Source: an uncultured Pelagibacteraceae bacterium (lineage in GTDB: Bacteria > Pseudomonadota > Alphaproteobacteria > Pelagibacterales > Pelagibacteraceae). From it: 64,000 bases of DNA. The stretch is from positions 59,629-123,628 of the forward strand of contig CACPCX010000001.1 of NCBI GenBank assembly GCA_902632545.1, read 5' to 3'. This document shows positions 12,165-22,900 of this stretch, in pieces. The position numbers and the translations under genes were made by a program. The notes beneath the pieces were generated by a model. The model had not been told where the DNA came from, made no database searches, and saw nothing but the letters and a program-made list of their open reading frames with translations. How positions within the stretch are numbered: the first letter of the stretch is position 1; every line of letters starts with the position of its first letter.

Positions 12165-13583
12165 ATGGAAAATTTAAATTTAATATTACCTGAAATTTTT
12201 ATTTCTCTATCAATAATGTTTTTACTTATTTTGGGTGTATTTAAAAAAGATAGTTCTAAAATTACAGTCAATTTATCTTTATTTGTAATTTTAATTACAA
12301 CAATAATAACAATAAATGAAACCTTCTCAGTTAATAGAGAAACTTTATTTAACGGAAGTATTGTTATTGATCAAATGTCATCATTGATGAAAATTATAAC
12401 TTTAATTGGCGGATTTTTAGTTTTAGTTATTTCATCTACCTATTTAAAAATTTTTAAACTATACAATATAGAATATCCAATTCTAATTATTAGCTCGATA
12501 CTTGGTATGATGGTTATGATTAGCTCAAATGATTTAATTGTCTTTTATATGGGACTTGAATTACAATCATTAGCTCTTTACGTGTTAGCTACTTATAACA
12601 GAGATCAACTAAAATCATCTGAAGCTGGTTTAAAATATTTCGTTTTAAGTGCACTTTCGTCGGGATTATTATTATATGGATGTTCACTAGTTTATGGTTT
12701 CTCTGGTTCAACCAATTTTGACATAATATCAAATCAATTAAATTCTAATGAATATGTTTTAACGTTCGGAATTGTATTCATTTTGGTTGGTTTAGCATTT
12801 AAAATTTCTGCAGTCCCATTTCATATGTGGGCACCTGATGTTTATGAAGGATCTCCAACAACTGTAACTTTATTTTTTACAATAGTACCAAAAATAGCTG
12901 CCTTAACGGTATTTATAAGATTTTTATATGTTCCTTTTTTAAATTTAATCGACCAATGGCAAATGATAATTATCTTTTTATCAATTGCTTCTATGATATT
13001 TGGAGCAGTTGCTGCAATAGGGCAAACAAATATTAAAAGACTAATCGCTTACAGTTCTATAAGTCATATTGGTTACACATTGGCAGGGCTAGCTACGGCA
13101 ACAAATGAGGGAATACAAAGTTCGATAATCTATATTTCAATATATGTTGTTATGAATTTAGCTCTTTTCTCCTGCTTATTAATGTTAAAAAGAAAAGATC
13201 AATATTACGAGGATATTGATGATCTATCTGGGTTATCAAAAAATCACCCTTTATTATCTTTATGTTTGTTATTAATTTTATTTTCTTTAGCAGGAATTCC
13301 ACCTTTAGCTGGCTTCTTTGCAAAATTTTATGTTTTTAAAGCTGTATTAGAACAATCAATGTATTTTTTAGCTATAGTTGGATTGTTATCAACTGTAGTA
13401 GCAGCTTTTTATTACTTAAGAATTATAAAAATAATTTATTTTGATAAAGAAAAAGACAAATATGATACTGATCATAGCTTATGGTTAAAATTTTCACTCA
13501 CAGTTTCGACTATATTAATTCTTTTTTACTTCATATTTCCAAGCCTTCTAATAGATGTTGTATCAAGAATTAATATAATTTAA
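12165..13583 (+). CDS. nuoN: NADH-quinone oxidoreductase subunit N
   Basis: NuoN is the third antiporter-like subunit of complex I and closes the 14-gene nuo block. The 472-residue protein shows DLIVFYMGLELQSLALYVLATYNR, VPFHMWAPDVYEGSPTTVTLFF and LIAYSSISHIGYTLAG. The stop shares one base with the birA start, so the nuo operon appears to run on into the next genes. Confidence 0.97.
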   Translation: MENLNLILPEIFISLSIMFLLILGVFKKDSSKITVNLSLFVILITTIITINETFSVNRETLFNGSIVIDQMSSLMKIITLIGGFLVLVISSTYLKIFKLYNIEYPILIISSILGMMVMISSNDLIVFYMGLELQSLALYVLATYNRDQLKSSEAGLKYFVLSALSSGLLLYGCSLVYGFSGSTNFDIISNQLNSNEYVLTFGIVFILVGLAFKISAVPFHMWAPDVYEGSPTTVTLFFTIVPKIAALTVFIRFLYVPFLNLIDQWQMIIIFLSIASMIFGAVAAIGQTNIKRLIAYSSISHIGYTLAGLATATNEGIQSSIIYISIYVVMNLALFSCLLMLKRKDQYYEDIDDLSGLSKNHPLLSLCLLLILFSLAGIPPLAGFFAKFYVFKAVLEQSMYFLAIVGLLSTVVAAFYYLRIIKIIYFDKEKDKYDTDHSLWLKFSLTVSTILILFYFIFPSLLIDVVSRINII

Positions 13584-14116
13584 TGAAACTTAAAAAATTT
13601 AAATTCAAAAAAGTTAAAAGTACCAATAATACAGCTATAAGAATTATTAAAGAAAGCAATTATAATTTAGGTATGGTTATTGCTGAAACACAAACAAATG
13701 GTAGAGGACAGTACGGACGAAAATGGATTTCATCAAAAGGAAATTTATTTGTATCCTTTTTTAATGAATTAAATAAAAAAAACTTATCAATAAATACTAT
13801 AACTAAAATCAATTGTCTTTTAGTTAAAAAATTACTATCTGTATTTACTAGGAAAAAAATAATATTTAAAAAACCAAACGATCTTTTAATTGAGAAAAAA
13901 AAAATAAGTGGAATTTTGCAAGAAATTATATTTTTTAATAAAAAAAAATTTTTAATCACTGGTATAGGTATAAATATAATAAAAAATCCATATATTAAAA
14001 ATTATCCATCTACAAACTTGCAAGAAGTAACTAAAAAAAGTATTAGTAAATCAAATGTTGAAAATAAACTCAAAAAACTTTTTGAAAAAAATTTACCTAA
14101 ATTACTTAAAAATTAA
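13583..14116 (+). CDS. birA: biotin--[acetyl-CoA-carboxylase] ligase (short form)
   Basis: The product is a biotin protein ligase that attaches biotin to the carrier domain of acyl-CoA carboxylases. The catalytic segment AETQTNGRGQYGRKWISSKGNLFVSF carries the GRGxxGRxW biotinyl-AMP motif, and LIEKKKISGILQEI matches the next conserved block. There is no N-terminal DNA-binding domain, as in most alphaproteobacteria. At 177 residues it is shorter than I expect (about 230-260) because the C-terminal SH3-like domain is nearly absent. Its position after nuoN is the usual alphaproteobacterial one. Confidence 0.88.
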   Translation: MKLKKFKFKKVKSTNNTAIRIIKESNYNLGMVIAETQTNGRGQYGRKWISSKGNLFVSFFNELNKKNLSINTITKINCLLVKKLLSVFTRKKIIFKKPNDLLIEKKKISGILQEIIFFNKKKFLITGIGINIIKNPYIKNYPSTNLQEVTKKSISKSNVENKLKKLFEKNLPKLLKN

Positions 14117-14119
14117 ATA

Positions 14120-14866
14120 ATGTATATTTTAGGTGACATAGGTAATACTGATACTAAAATTTGTATTGTTTCTAAAAAAAACAAAATTTTAAAAAAAATT
14201 ACTTTTTTGTCTAAATCTGTAAATATTAATCAACTTAATAGTTTATTTAAAAAAAATAAAATCCAATTAAATAAAATAGAAAAAATTTTATTTTGTAGTG
14301 TTGTACCTAACACACTCCAAATAATTAAAAAATTTTTATCAAAAAAAATTAAACAAAAATGTTTTGAGGTTAAAAACTTAAACTTAAAATCGCTTATAAA
14401 AATTAAAGTTGATTATAAACAAGTAGGTTCAGATAGAATAAGCAATGCTATCAGTGTTATGAATAATAAAAATAATTTTATTATTTTAGATTTTGGAACG
14501 GCAACTACTTTTGATGTTCTTGTTAAAGATACTTATTATGGTGGGATTATTGCCCCTGGTGTTAGATTATCTTTAAATACCTTATCAAATAAAGCATCTT
14601 TAATTCCAAAAATTGATCTAAAAAAGGTAAATAAGGTGATTGGAAAAAACACAGTAAGTGCCGTTAGATCAGGCTTTTTTTGGGGTTATGCGGGTTTAAT
14701 TGACAATATTATTAATTTAATTAAGAAAGAAACTCGAAACTCTTACAAAGTAATTATTACCGGTGGATTTTCGAATTTATTTAAAGATTCAATTAAAACG
14801 AAAGCAAGTCATAACCAAGATATTACAATTAAAGGTCTAATCAAGATTTCAAAATTAATTAAATAA
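14120..14866 (+). CDS. coaX: type III pantothenate kinase
   Basis: CoaX phosphorylates pantothenate, the first step of coenzyme A synthesis. The ASKHA-fold phosphate motif DIGNTDTKICIV is at the N-terminus, with DRISNAISVMN, the catalytic aspartate region ILDFGTATTFDVL and GGIIAPGVRLSLNTL further on; GGFSNLF is the adenosine-side motif. The 248-residue length is normal. It sits between birA and RNase J, as in other alphaproteobacteria. Confidence 0.93.
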   Translation: MYILGDIGNTDTKICIVSKKNKILKKITFLSKSVNINQLNSLFKKNKIQLNKIEKILFCSVVPNTLQIIKKFLSKKIKQKCFEVKNLNLKSLIKIKVDYKQVGSDRISNAISVMNNKNNFIILDFGTATTFDVLVKDTYYGGIIAPGVRLSLNTLSNKASLIPKIDLKKVNKVIGKNTVSAVRSGFFWGYAGLIDNIINLIKKETRNSYKVIITGGFSNLFKDSIKTKASHNQDITIKGLIKISKLIK

Positions 14867-14867
14867 T

Positions 14868-16526
14868 ATGAAAGACGAGTTATTATTTTGTCCCTTAGGT
14901 GGATCAGGTGAAATAGGCATGAACATGAATTTGTTTGGCTATGGAAAACCTAGTGATCATAAATGGATTATGGTTGATATAGGTGTAACATTTGCAGATG
15001 ATACTATTCCTGGCGTTGATCTAATTTATCCAGATCCAGGTTTTATAGTTGAAAGAAAAGATAATTTATTAGGAATTGTTGTGACTCATGCACACGAAGA
15101 CCATATTGGTGCAATTGCACATTTATGGCCAAAGCTTAAATGTAAAATATTTGCAACACCATTTACAGCACTATTAATTAGAGAAAAATTCAAAGAAAAA
15201 CAAATTGATATCACTAATAATTTAAAAATTGTAGAGCTAAATGGAAAAGTTTCATTAGATCCATTTGAAATTGAATATATAACTTTAACTCATTCTATAC
15301 TAGAGCCAAATGGTTTAAGAATTCAAACTCCAGTAGGCTCTATTTTGCATACAGGTGATTGGAAAGTTGATCCAGACCCATTGGTTGGTGACAAAACAAA
15401 TGAAAAAAGATTAAAAGAGATTGGCGAAGAAGGTGTTTTAGCAATGATCTGTGACTCTACAAACGTTATGAGCGCAGGCAAAGCAGGATCTGAACTAGAT
15501 GTTAGAAAAAGTATGTTAAATATAATGTCTAGATTAAAGAAAAGAATAATTATAACTTCTTTTGCATCAAATGTAGCAAGAATGGAAACAGCATTTTATT
15601 GTGCAGAGCAAACCGGTAGACAAATTTCCTTAGTTGGAAGATCAATGCATCGTATTTACAAGGCAGCAAGACAATGTGGATATTTAAAAAATACTATTGA
15701 ACCAATTGATGCTCGTGAAGCAAAAAATTTCTCTAGAGAAAAAATTGTATATCTGTGTACAGGAAGTCAGGGCGAACCGATGGGTGCAATGATGAGAATT
15801 TCTAGCTATGTCCATCCGGATGTTTTTATTGAACAAGGTGATGCTGTAATATTTTCATCTAAAATTATTCCTGGAAATGAGAAAAAACTCTATAAACTTC
15901 ACAATCAACTAGTTAAAGATGGTATAGAGGTTATTTCTGAGGAAAATGAATTTGTTCATGTCTCTGGTCATCCAAACAGAGAAGACTTAAAAGAGATGTA
16001 TCAATGGGTAAAGCCAAAATGTGTAATACCGGTCCATGGTGAACACAGACATATGATTGAGCACATAAGCTTTGCTAAAGAAATGCAAGTTCCTCACCCA
16101 GTTCAAGTTGAAAATGGTGATATAGTTAAACTTTTTCCAGGAGATAAACCTGAAGTTTATGATAAGGCGCCTAGTGGCAGACTATTTTTAGATGGAAATG
16201 TAAGTATTGATCCAGATTCGCAGTCAATAAAGGACAGAAAAAATTTAAGTGCAAATGGATATTTAGAGGTAACTATTATGATTACCCCAAAAGGGAATAT
16301 TCATAATGATCCAATACTTTCATTTAGAGGTTTACCTGTTGAGGATAAAGATGATTTCACATATGGCTTGATTGAAGAAATTGAAATTATATCAAGAACG
16401 TTCAAAGTTGGAAGTAAACAACAAGAACATAATTTAATTGATGCTTTAAAAATTGCTTGTAGAAAATTTTCTAAAGAGAAAACAGGAAAAAAACCATTTA
16501 CAAATATCAACTTAGTAAGAATTTAA
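14868..16526 (+). CDS. rnj: ribonuclease J
   Basis: This is a metallo-beta-lactamase/beta-CASP ribonuclease that acts in RNA processing and decay. The metal-binding motif THAHEDHIGAI is intact, followed by LEPNGLRIQTPVGSILHTGDWKVDP, the beta-CASP stretch CTGSQGEPMGAMMRIS, VSGHPNREDLKEMYQW and the late histidine PVHGEHRH. The 552-residue length is standard. It lies 1 base after coaX, and its stop overlaps the next gene by 1 base. Confidence 0.95.
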   Translation: MKDELLFCPLGGSGEIGMNMNLFGYGKPSDHKWIMVDIGVTFADDTIPGVDLIYPDPGFIVERKDNLLGIVVTHAHEDHIGAIAHLWPKLKCKIFATPFTALLIREKFKEKQIDITNNLKIVELNGKVSLDPFEIEYITLTHSILEPNGLRIQTPVGSILHTGDWKVDPDPLVGDKTNEKRLKEIGEEGVLAMICDSTNVMSAGKAGSELDVRKSMLNIMSRLKKRIIITSFASNVARMETAFYCAEQTGRQISLVGRSMHRIYKAARQCGYLKNTIEPIDAREAKNFSREKIVYLCTGSQGEPMGAMMRISSYVHPDVFIEQGDAVIFSSKIIPGNEKKLYKLHNQLVKDGIEVISEENEFVHVSGHPNREDLKEMYQWVKPKCVIPVHGEHRHMIEHISFAKEMQVPHPVQVENGDIVKLFPGDKPEVYDKAPSGRLFLDGNVSIDPDSQSIKDRKNLSANGYLEVTIMITPKGNIHNDPILSFRGLPVEDKDDFTYGLIEEIEIISRTFKVGSKQQEHNLIDALKIACRKFSKEKTGKKPFTNINLVRI

Positions 16527-16771
16527 TGAGTGTAACTGGGCTAGCTATTATCTACATTATTATATGGTGGATAGTGTTCTTTGCTATTTTACCTATTGAT
16601 GTAAATCGAACAAAGATTGTAAAAATTGATGGTGAGGATCCTGGATCCCCTGAAAATCCAAAAATGTTGAAAAAATTCTTATATTGTACTGGAATTACTA
16701 CTGTCATTTTTATTATTATTTATTTATTAATTAAATTTGAATATTTAAATTTAAGAAATATGATCAATTAA
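16526..16771 (+). CDS. DUF1467-type small membrane protein
   Basis: This 81-residue protein has two hydrophobic helices (about residues 5-23 and 54-73) separated by a short polar loop with DVNRTKIVKIDGEDPGSPENPKM. The motif, length and position between RNase J and proS match the alphaproteobacterial DUF1467 family as I remember it. Function is unknown. The 1-base overlaps and gaps on either side show that it is a genuine operon member. Confidence 0.8.
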   Translation: MSVTGLAIIYIIIWWIVFFAILPIDVNRTKIVKIDGEDPGSPENPKMLKKFLYCTGITTVIFIIIYLLIKFEYLNLRNMIN

Positions 16772-16772
16772 G

Positions 16773-18107
16773 ATGCTTTTATCAAATTCATTTATACCAA
16801 TATTAAAAAATAATCCTTCAGAGGCAAAAATTAAATCTCACCAATTAATGTTGAGAGTAGGTATGATTAAGCAGGCGTCCGCAGGAATTTACTCATGGCT
16901 ACCTTTAGGTTTTAAGGTAATGAAAAAAATAGAAGACATTGTTAGACAAGAACAAAACAAAATTGGAGCTCAAGAAATATTAATGCCAACAATCCAATCT
17001 AGTGAAATCTGGAAGGAAAGTGGTCGTTATGAAGATTATGGTGAAGAGATGCTTAGAATAACTGACCGTCAAAATAGAGAAATGTTATATGGACCAACTA
17101 ATGAAGAGCAAGTTACCGAGATTTTTAGATCTTCAATAAAATCTTATAAATCACTCCCACAACTTTTGTATCATATACAATGGAAGTTCAGAGATGAAAT
17201 TAGACCTAGATTTGGAATTATGCGTGGTAGAGAATTTTATATGAAAGATGCTTATTCATTTGATGTATCTGACGAAGAAGCTTTTTATTCTTATAACAAA
17301 TTTTTTCTTTCATATTTAAGAACATTTAAAAGATTATCTTTGATAGCAATACCCATGGCTGCTGACACAGGACCTATTGGTGGAAATTTATCTCATGAAT
17401 TTATTATTCTTGCTGATACAGGAGAAAGTAAAATTTTTACTGATAAAAGAATATTTGATCTTGATAGCGCTGATACTCAACTAGAAAAAGCATCATTAGA
17501 AAGTATGAGAAAAAAATATGAACAGTTTTATGCTGTAACTGATGAAAAGTTCAATAAAGATGAGTTTGAAAAAATTGTTTCTAAGGAAAATCAATTGATT
17601 ACAAAAGGTATAGAGGTAGGTCATATATTTTATTTTGGTGACAAGTATTCAAAACCAATGGGAGCATCTGTTGATTTACCAGGAGGAAAAAAAGATTTTG
17701 TAAAAATGGGTTCTTATGGAATTGGTGTATCGAGGCTAGTAGGGGCTATAATTGAGGCTAAATATGATGATAAAAATGAAATCATGAAATGGCCATTGTC
17801 TGTTGCTCCTTATGATATTGCTCTAATACCAATGATAAATAAAAATGACACCTTAGCTTTAGATAAAGCAAATAATATCAACAAAGAATTATTAAAAAAT
17901 AATATTGATGCAATCATTGATGATACAGATGAGAATTTCTCATCAAAAACTAAAAAAATGAATTTAATTGGAGCTCCATATCAAATTATTATTGGTAAGA
18001 AAAGCGAAGGCAATTTATTAGAGTTTAAGGAGACTGGTGAAAAAACTCAAAATTTACCATTAGGTAAAATTATAGAAATTATAACTAAACAAAAAAATTC
18101 AATTTGA
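16773..18107 (+). CDS. proS: prolyl-tRNA synthetase
   Basis: This class II synthetase charges tRNA-Pro. Visible motifs are motif 1 around GIYSWLPLGFKVMKKIEDIVRQE, motif 2 QWKFRDEIRPRFGIMRGREFYMKDAYSFD and motif 3 GSYGIGVSRLVGAIIEA, then the anticodon-binding domain. At 444 residues it lacks the roughly 180-residue editing insertion found in E. coli ProS, which is the usual alphaproteobacterial short form. The stop overlaps the TTG start of the next gene. Confidence 0.97.
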   Translation: MLLSNSFIPILKNNPSEAKIKSHQLMLRVGMIKQASAGIYSWLPLGFKVMKKIEDIVRQEQNKIGAQEILMPTIQSSEIWKESGRYEDYGEEMLRITDRQNREMLYGPTNEEQVTEIFRSSIKSYKSLPQLLYHIQWKFRDEIRPRFGIMRGREFYMKDAYSFDVSDEEAFYSYNKFFLSYLRTFKRLSLIAIPMAADTGPIGGNLSHEFIILADTGESKIFTDKRIFDLDSADTQLEKASLESMRKKYEQFYAVTDEKFNKDEFEKIVSKENQLITKGIEVGHIFYFGDKYSKPMGASVDLPGGKKDFVKMGSYGIGVSRLVGAIIEAKYDDKNEIMKWPLSVAPYDIALIPMINKNDTLALDKANNINKELLKNNIDAIIDDTDENFSSKTKKMNLIGAPYQIIIGKKSEGNLLEFKETGEKTQNLPLGKIIEIITKQKNSI

Positions 18108-19315
18108 TTTCTACATTAGAAAAAGAAATTACTTTTAGATTTTTAAAAGCCCGAAAAAAAGATGGCTTTTTAAATGTTATATCAATTTTTTCTTTTATTG
18201 GCATAAGCCTTGGAGTTGCAGTTCTTATCATCGTGATGTCAGTTATGAATGGATTTAGAACTGAATTAATAGATAAAATAGTTGGTTTTAATGCTCATGG
18301 AGTTGTTAAACCTTACAAAAAACCGATAGCTTACATGTCAGATAAAGATTTTGCTAAAGGAGTTTTATCAAATGACGGAGAAGCTGTTATTTTTCATAAA
18401 AATGGGACAAAGGGTGTTTTACTAAAAGGATACTCAGAAAATGATTTTAAAGATCTAGAAATTTCAAATAATGATAGTTTTTTTGGTTCAAAAAATTTAA
18501 AAAAAAATACAATTTCTATTGGTCGAGATTTAAGTGATACTTTAGGTTTAGATATTGGAGATGAGGTTTCTATTACCTCACCCTCAGGTGTTCAAACATT
18601 AATCGGTTCCTTGCCAAAGCAAAAATTATTTCTAATAATCTCAATATTTGAAAGTGGATTATCGGAGTTTGATGAAAATATTGCGTATATAAATTTAAAA
18701 ACTTTAGAAGATTTTTTTGATAAAAATAAAAATGATAGATTTATTGAATATTATTTTAAAGATCCAAAAAATATAGAATATCATAAGGAAAATCTGATTA
18801 AATTATATCCCAATGCATTCGTTTATACTTGGGCTGATATGAATAGCTCATTATTTTCAGCACTTAAAGTTGAAAGAAATGTAATGTTTATAATCTTATC
18901 TTTAATTATTATTGTAGCTGCTTTCAATATAATTTCTGGTTTGACAATTTTAGTTAAGAATAAAACTCGAGATATTGCAATTTTAAAATCTATTGGAGTA
19001 TTAAATAAATCAATTGTTAAAATATTTTTTTTAGTTGGAGTATCGATAGGTACTTCAGCAACAATTTTTGGAATATTCTTAGGTGTCACATTTTCAATTT
19101 ATATAGAAAATATTAGACAATTTTTAAGTTCTGCATTTAATATTAGTTTATTTCCAGAAGAAATATATTTTTTAAGCAAAATGCCATCAGAAATAAATAT
19201 TAATTCTATAGTCATTATAACAATTTGTTCAATATTGATTACAATAATAGTTTCTATATTTCCAGCATTCAAAGCTGCAAAAATGGATCCAATAAAATCA
19301 CTGAAGTATGAATAA
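18104..19315 (+). CDS. lolC: lipoprotein-releasing ABC transporter permease (LolC/LolE family)
   Basis: This inner-membrane permease works with LolD to release outer-membrane lipoproteins to the LolA chaperone. One N-terminal membrane helix (SIFSFIGISLGVAVLIIVMSVMNGFRTEL) is followed by a periplasmic domain and three C-terminal helices ending SIFPAFKAAKMDPIKSLKYE, the FtsX/MacB-type fold. The start is TTG inside the TTGA overlap with proS; no ATG fits upstream of the conserved N-terminus. Only one permease gene is present here, so it probably acts as a homodimer. LolC or LolE naming is equally defensible. Confidence 0.93.
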   Translation: MISTLEKEITFRFLKARKKDGFLNVISIFSFIGISLGVAVLIIVMSVMNGFRTELIDKIVGFNAHGVVKPYKKPIAYMSDKDFAKGVLSNDGEAVIFHKNGTKGVLLKGYSENDFKDLEISNNDSFFGSKNLKKNTISIGRDLSDTLGLDIGDEVSITSPSGVQTLIGSLPKQKLFLIISIFESGLSEFDENIAYINLKTLEDFFDKNKNDRFIEYYFKDPKNIEYHKENLIKLYPNAFVYTWADMNSSLFSALKVERNVMFIILSLIIIVAAFNIISGLTILVKNKTRDIAILKSIGVLNKSIVKIFFLVGVSIGTSATIFGIFLGVTFSIYIENIRQFLSSAFNISLFPEEIYFLSKMPSEININSIVIITICSILITIIVSIFPAFKAAKMDPIKSLKYE

Positions 19316-19985
19316 TTTTTTAGAATTAAACAATATACGAAAAAGTTTTATCACTGAAAAAAAAATTAATGTATTAAGAGGTCTATCAAGAAAATTTAAG
19401 TTAGGTAAAATTTACGCAATAATGGGGCCCTCTGGTTCAGGAAAATCAACTTTATTAAATTTAATTTCTTTAATTGATAAGCCAACATCTGGTACTATTA
19501 AGTATAATAAAGTTGAGATTGATTTTAATCAAAATGAAAAAAATGATATATTTAGAGCTAAAAAAATAGGTATCATATATCAAGAAAATAATCTTCTTTA
19601 TGATTTTACAGCACTGGAAAACGTTTATTTTGCCTCTTTATCACTCAATAATGACAAAAAATTAGCAATATCTAAAGCTGAAAAATTGTTAAAAAAAATT
19701 GGACTTTCAAACAGATTAAATCATTTTCCATCACAACTGTCTGGTGGTGAAGCGCAAAGGGTGGCAATAGCAAGAGCAATCATAAATGATCCTCAAGTTA
19801 TTTTAGCCGATGAACCAACAGGTAGTTTAGATATGAATACGGCTAAAGATATTTTTAAACTTTTAAACAATCAAAAAAGATCAGACAGAATAATTATTTT
19901 TGCAACTCATAATAGATTTTTTGCAAAAAAAGCAGATTATCTGTTGGAGATGAGAGATGGTAGTATAAAATCATCTTATGCCTGA
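19308..19985 (+). CDS. lolD: lipoprotein-releasing system ATP-binding protein
   Basis: This ABC ATPase powers the adjacent permease. It contains Walker [10 protein letters not shown], the signature [15 protein letters not shown], Walker B VILADEPTGSLD and the H-loop ATHN. The 225-residue length is normal. It overlaps the permease by 8 bases and dnaE by 8 bases. By sequence alone it could be a MacB/FtsE-type ATPase; the neighbour decides for LolD. Confidence 0.95.
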   Translation: MNNFLELNNIRKSFITEKKINVLRGLSRKFKLGKIYAIMGPSGSGKSTLLNLISLIDKPTSGTIKYNKVEIDFNQNEKNDIFRAKKIGIIYQENNLLYDFTALENVYFASLSLNNDKKLAISKAEKLLKKIGLSNRLNHFPSQLSGGEAQRVAIARAIINDPQVILADEPTGSLDMNTAKDIFKLLNNQKRSDRIIIFATHNRFFAKKADYLLEMRDGSIKSSYA

Positions 19986-22900
19986 GTCTCAATCTCAAAA
20001 TTTTAATCACTTAAAGATTCATACTCAATATTCAATTTGTGAAGGCGCTGCTAAAATTGATGACCTGCAAAATTATTCTAAAAATAATAAATTAAAATCT
20101 TTAGGTTTATGCGACACTGCAAATTTATGTGGAGCTTTAGAGTTTGCTGAAAAAATTTCTAAATCAAACACACAACCAATTATTGGGACACAAATTAATT
20201 TTAAAAGTGGGGATACAACAGGATTACTACCTTTATTTGCCTTAAATGAAGTTGGCTATAAAAACATTATTAATCTTTCATCTGCATCTTATCTTAAAAA
20301 TGATAAATTATCTGAACCGCATGTAGAATTTAAAGATCTATTGCTAAATTCAGAGGGTGTTTCTATTTTTTCTGGAACTGTTTTTGGACTTTTTGGTAAA
20401 TTATTTGATAAAGGAAAGTTTGCTGAAATTAATAATCTTTATAATCAAATTAAAAAATCATTTGGTGATAGATTTTATATAGAAATTCAACGTCATAATG
20501 ATCTCAATGAAGTGGGATTTGAAAAGTTTAATTTGAAAAAATCATCAGAATTAAAAATACCGATAATTGCTACAAATGAAGTATTTTATATAAGTAAAGA
20601 CATGCATGAGGCACATGATGCTTTGATATGCATAGGATATAAGACTTATGTAAACGAAAAGAATAGACTAAAATTTTCTGATCAACATTATTTAAAATCA
20701 AATTCTGAAATGTTGGAATTATTCGCTGATTTACCAGAGGCTTTAGAGAATAATTATAATTTTCCTTATAGATGTAATTTTAGACCTATATTTTCAAATC
20801 CTATTCTACCAAATATAAGTAGTGATAAAGATGGAAATGCAAACGAAATATTAAAAAAAGATTCTTTAGAGGGACTAAAAATAAAATTTAATACAGTATT
20901 TGAAGTAAAAAACGAAGAATTAGAAAAAAATTCTACTTATCTAGAATATAAGCAAAGACTTAATCATGAGCTTTCAATAATTATTGAAATGAAATACTCG
21001 AGTTATTTTTTAATTGTCTCAGATTATATTAAGTGGGCTAAAAATAATGATATACCTGTAGGTCCAGGTAGAGGATCTGGAGCTGGCTCACTAGTAGCAT
21101 GGTGTTTATCTATTACAGATGTTGACCCAATTAAATTTAATTTAATTTTTGAAAGATTTTTAAATCCAGACAGAATTTCTATGCCTGATTTTGATATTGA
21201 TTTTTGCGAAGAAAAAAGAGACCAAGTTTTTGAGTATTTAACAACAAAATACAAAGACAGCGTTGCTCACATTATTACTTTTGGTAAATTAAAAGCTAGA
21301 ATGGTAATAAGAGATGTAGGACGTGTCCTTGGTTTAGCTTACGGCTTTGTAGATGCTATATCAAAAATGATACCATTTGATCCATCAAGACCTCAAAATT
21401 TAACGCAATGTATTGCTGGAGAACCTCGATTGCAGAAACTTATTAATGAAGATCCGAGAGTTAAAAAATTAATTAATTTATCTTTAAAATTAGAAGGACT
21501 TAACAGAAATGTAGCAACCCATGCTGCTGGAGTTGTAATTGCAGATAAAAAACTCACTGAGATAGTGCCATTATATAAAGATGCATCTGCCGATCTATTA
21601 CTACCATCAACTCAATTTGATATGTACTCAGCGGAAAATGCTGGTTTAGTAAAATTTGATTTCCTGGGTTTAAAAACACTTACAGTAATTAACAATACTC
21701 AGAAACTTATAAAAAATACAATTAAAGATTTTGATATAGAAAAAATTAATTACGAGGATCAAAAAGTTTTTGATTTATTGTCTTCAGGAAAAACGGTTGG
21801 GTTATTTCAAATTGAAAGTTCAGGAATGAGGGAGGCTTTAATTCAAATGAAACCTAATCATATTGAAGATATTATTGCATTAGTAGCTTTATATAGACCA
21901 GGACCTATGAGTAATATTTCAACATATAATGACTGTAAACATGGAAAACAAAAACCTGACTATTTACACCCACTTCTAGAAGATATTTTAAAACCTACCT
22001 ATGGAGTAATTATTTATCAAGAACAAGTAATGCAAATTGCACAAAAACTATCTGGATTTACAGCTGGACAAGCTGATCTATTGAGAAGAGCAATGGGTAA
22101 AAAAAAAAGAGCAGAACTTGACAAACAGAAACAGGGATTTATTGCTGGAGCTGTTAAAAATGGAATAGCAAAGGATGTTGCTGCTGGAATTTTTTTAAAA
22201 ATAGAACCATTTGCAGAATATGGTTTTAACAAAAGTCATGCTGCTGCGTATGCAATTATTTCATATCAAACATCTTTCTTAAAAACATATTATCCAAAGG
22301 AATTTATTGCGGCATCCATGACCATGGATATTTCTAATCAAAATAAGCTGAGCGAGTTTTACGAAGAATTAAAAAGATTAAATGTTGAAGTTGTTCGTCC
22401 TGATATAAATGAATGTTTTGCTGATTTTAGAACTAATGATGATAAATTTTATTATGCCTTAGGAGGTATTAAAGCTGTAGGTTATGAAGCAATATCAAAT
22501 ATAGTTAAAGAAAGGATTTTAAATGGAAAATTTAAATCTCTTCATGATTTTATAACCAGAGTAAATCCAAAAGATATAAATAAACTCCAATTAGAAGGCT
22601 TAGTTAAAGCAGGCGCATTTGATAATTTAAATAAAAATAGACAAGCTTTGCATGCGTCAATTCCTGGCATGATAATTAAAAATAAAAATATATTTGACAA
22701 TAAATCTGCTAATCAAATTGATTTATTCACAGAGGATGAAAGTGTTCAAGATGATATTGTAATTAAAACTGATGATTGGAAATTTGAAGAAAGATTATCA
22801 AAAGAATTTGAAGCAGTAGGTTTTTTTATTTCAGACCACCCATTAAATCAATTTTTAGAAATATTTGATGATTATAAAATAAAAGATTATTCTAGTTTTA

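Noticed and set aside
13660-13959. 99-residue minus-strand ORF inside birA
   Set aside because: Phe/Leu/Lys-rich reverse translation of the birA core, no family seen.
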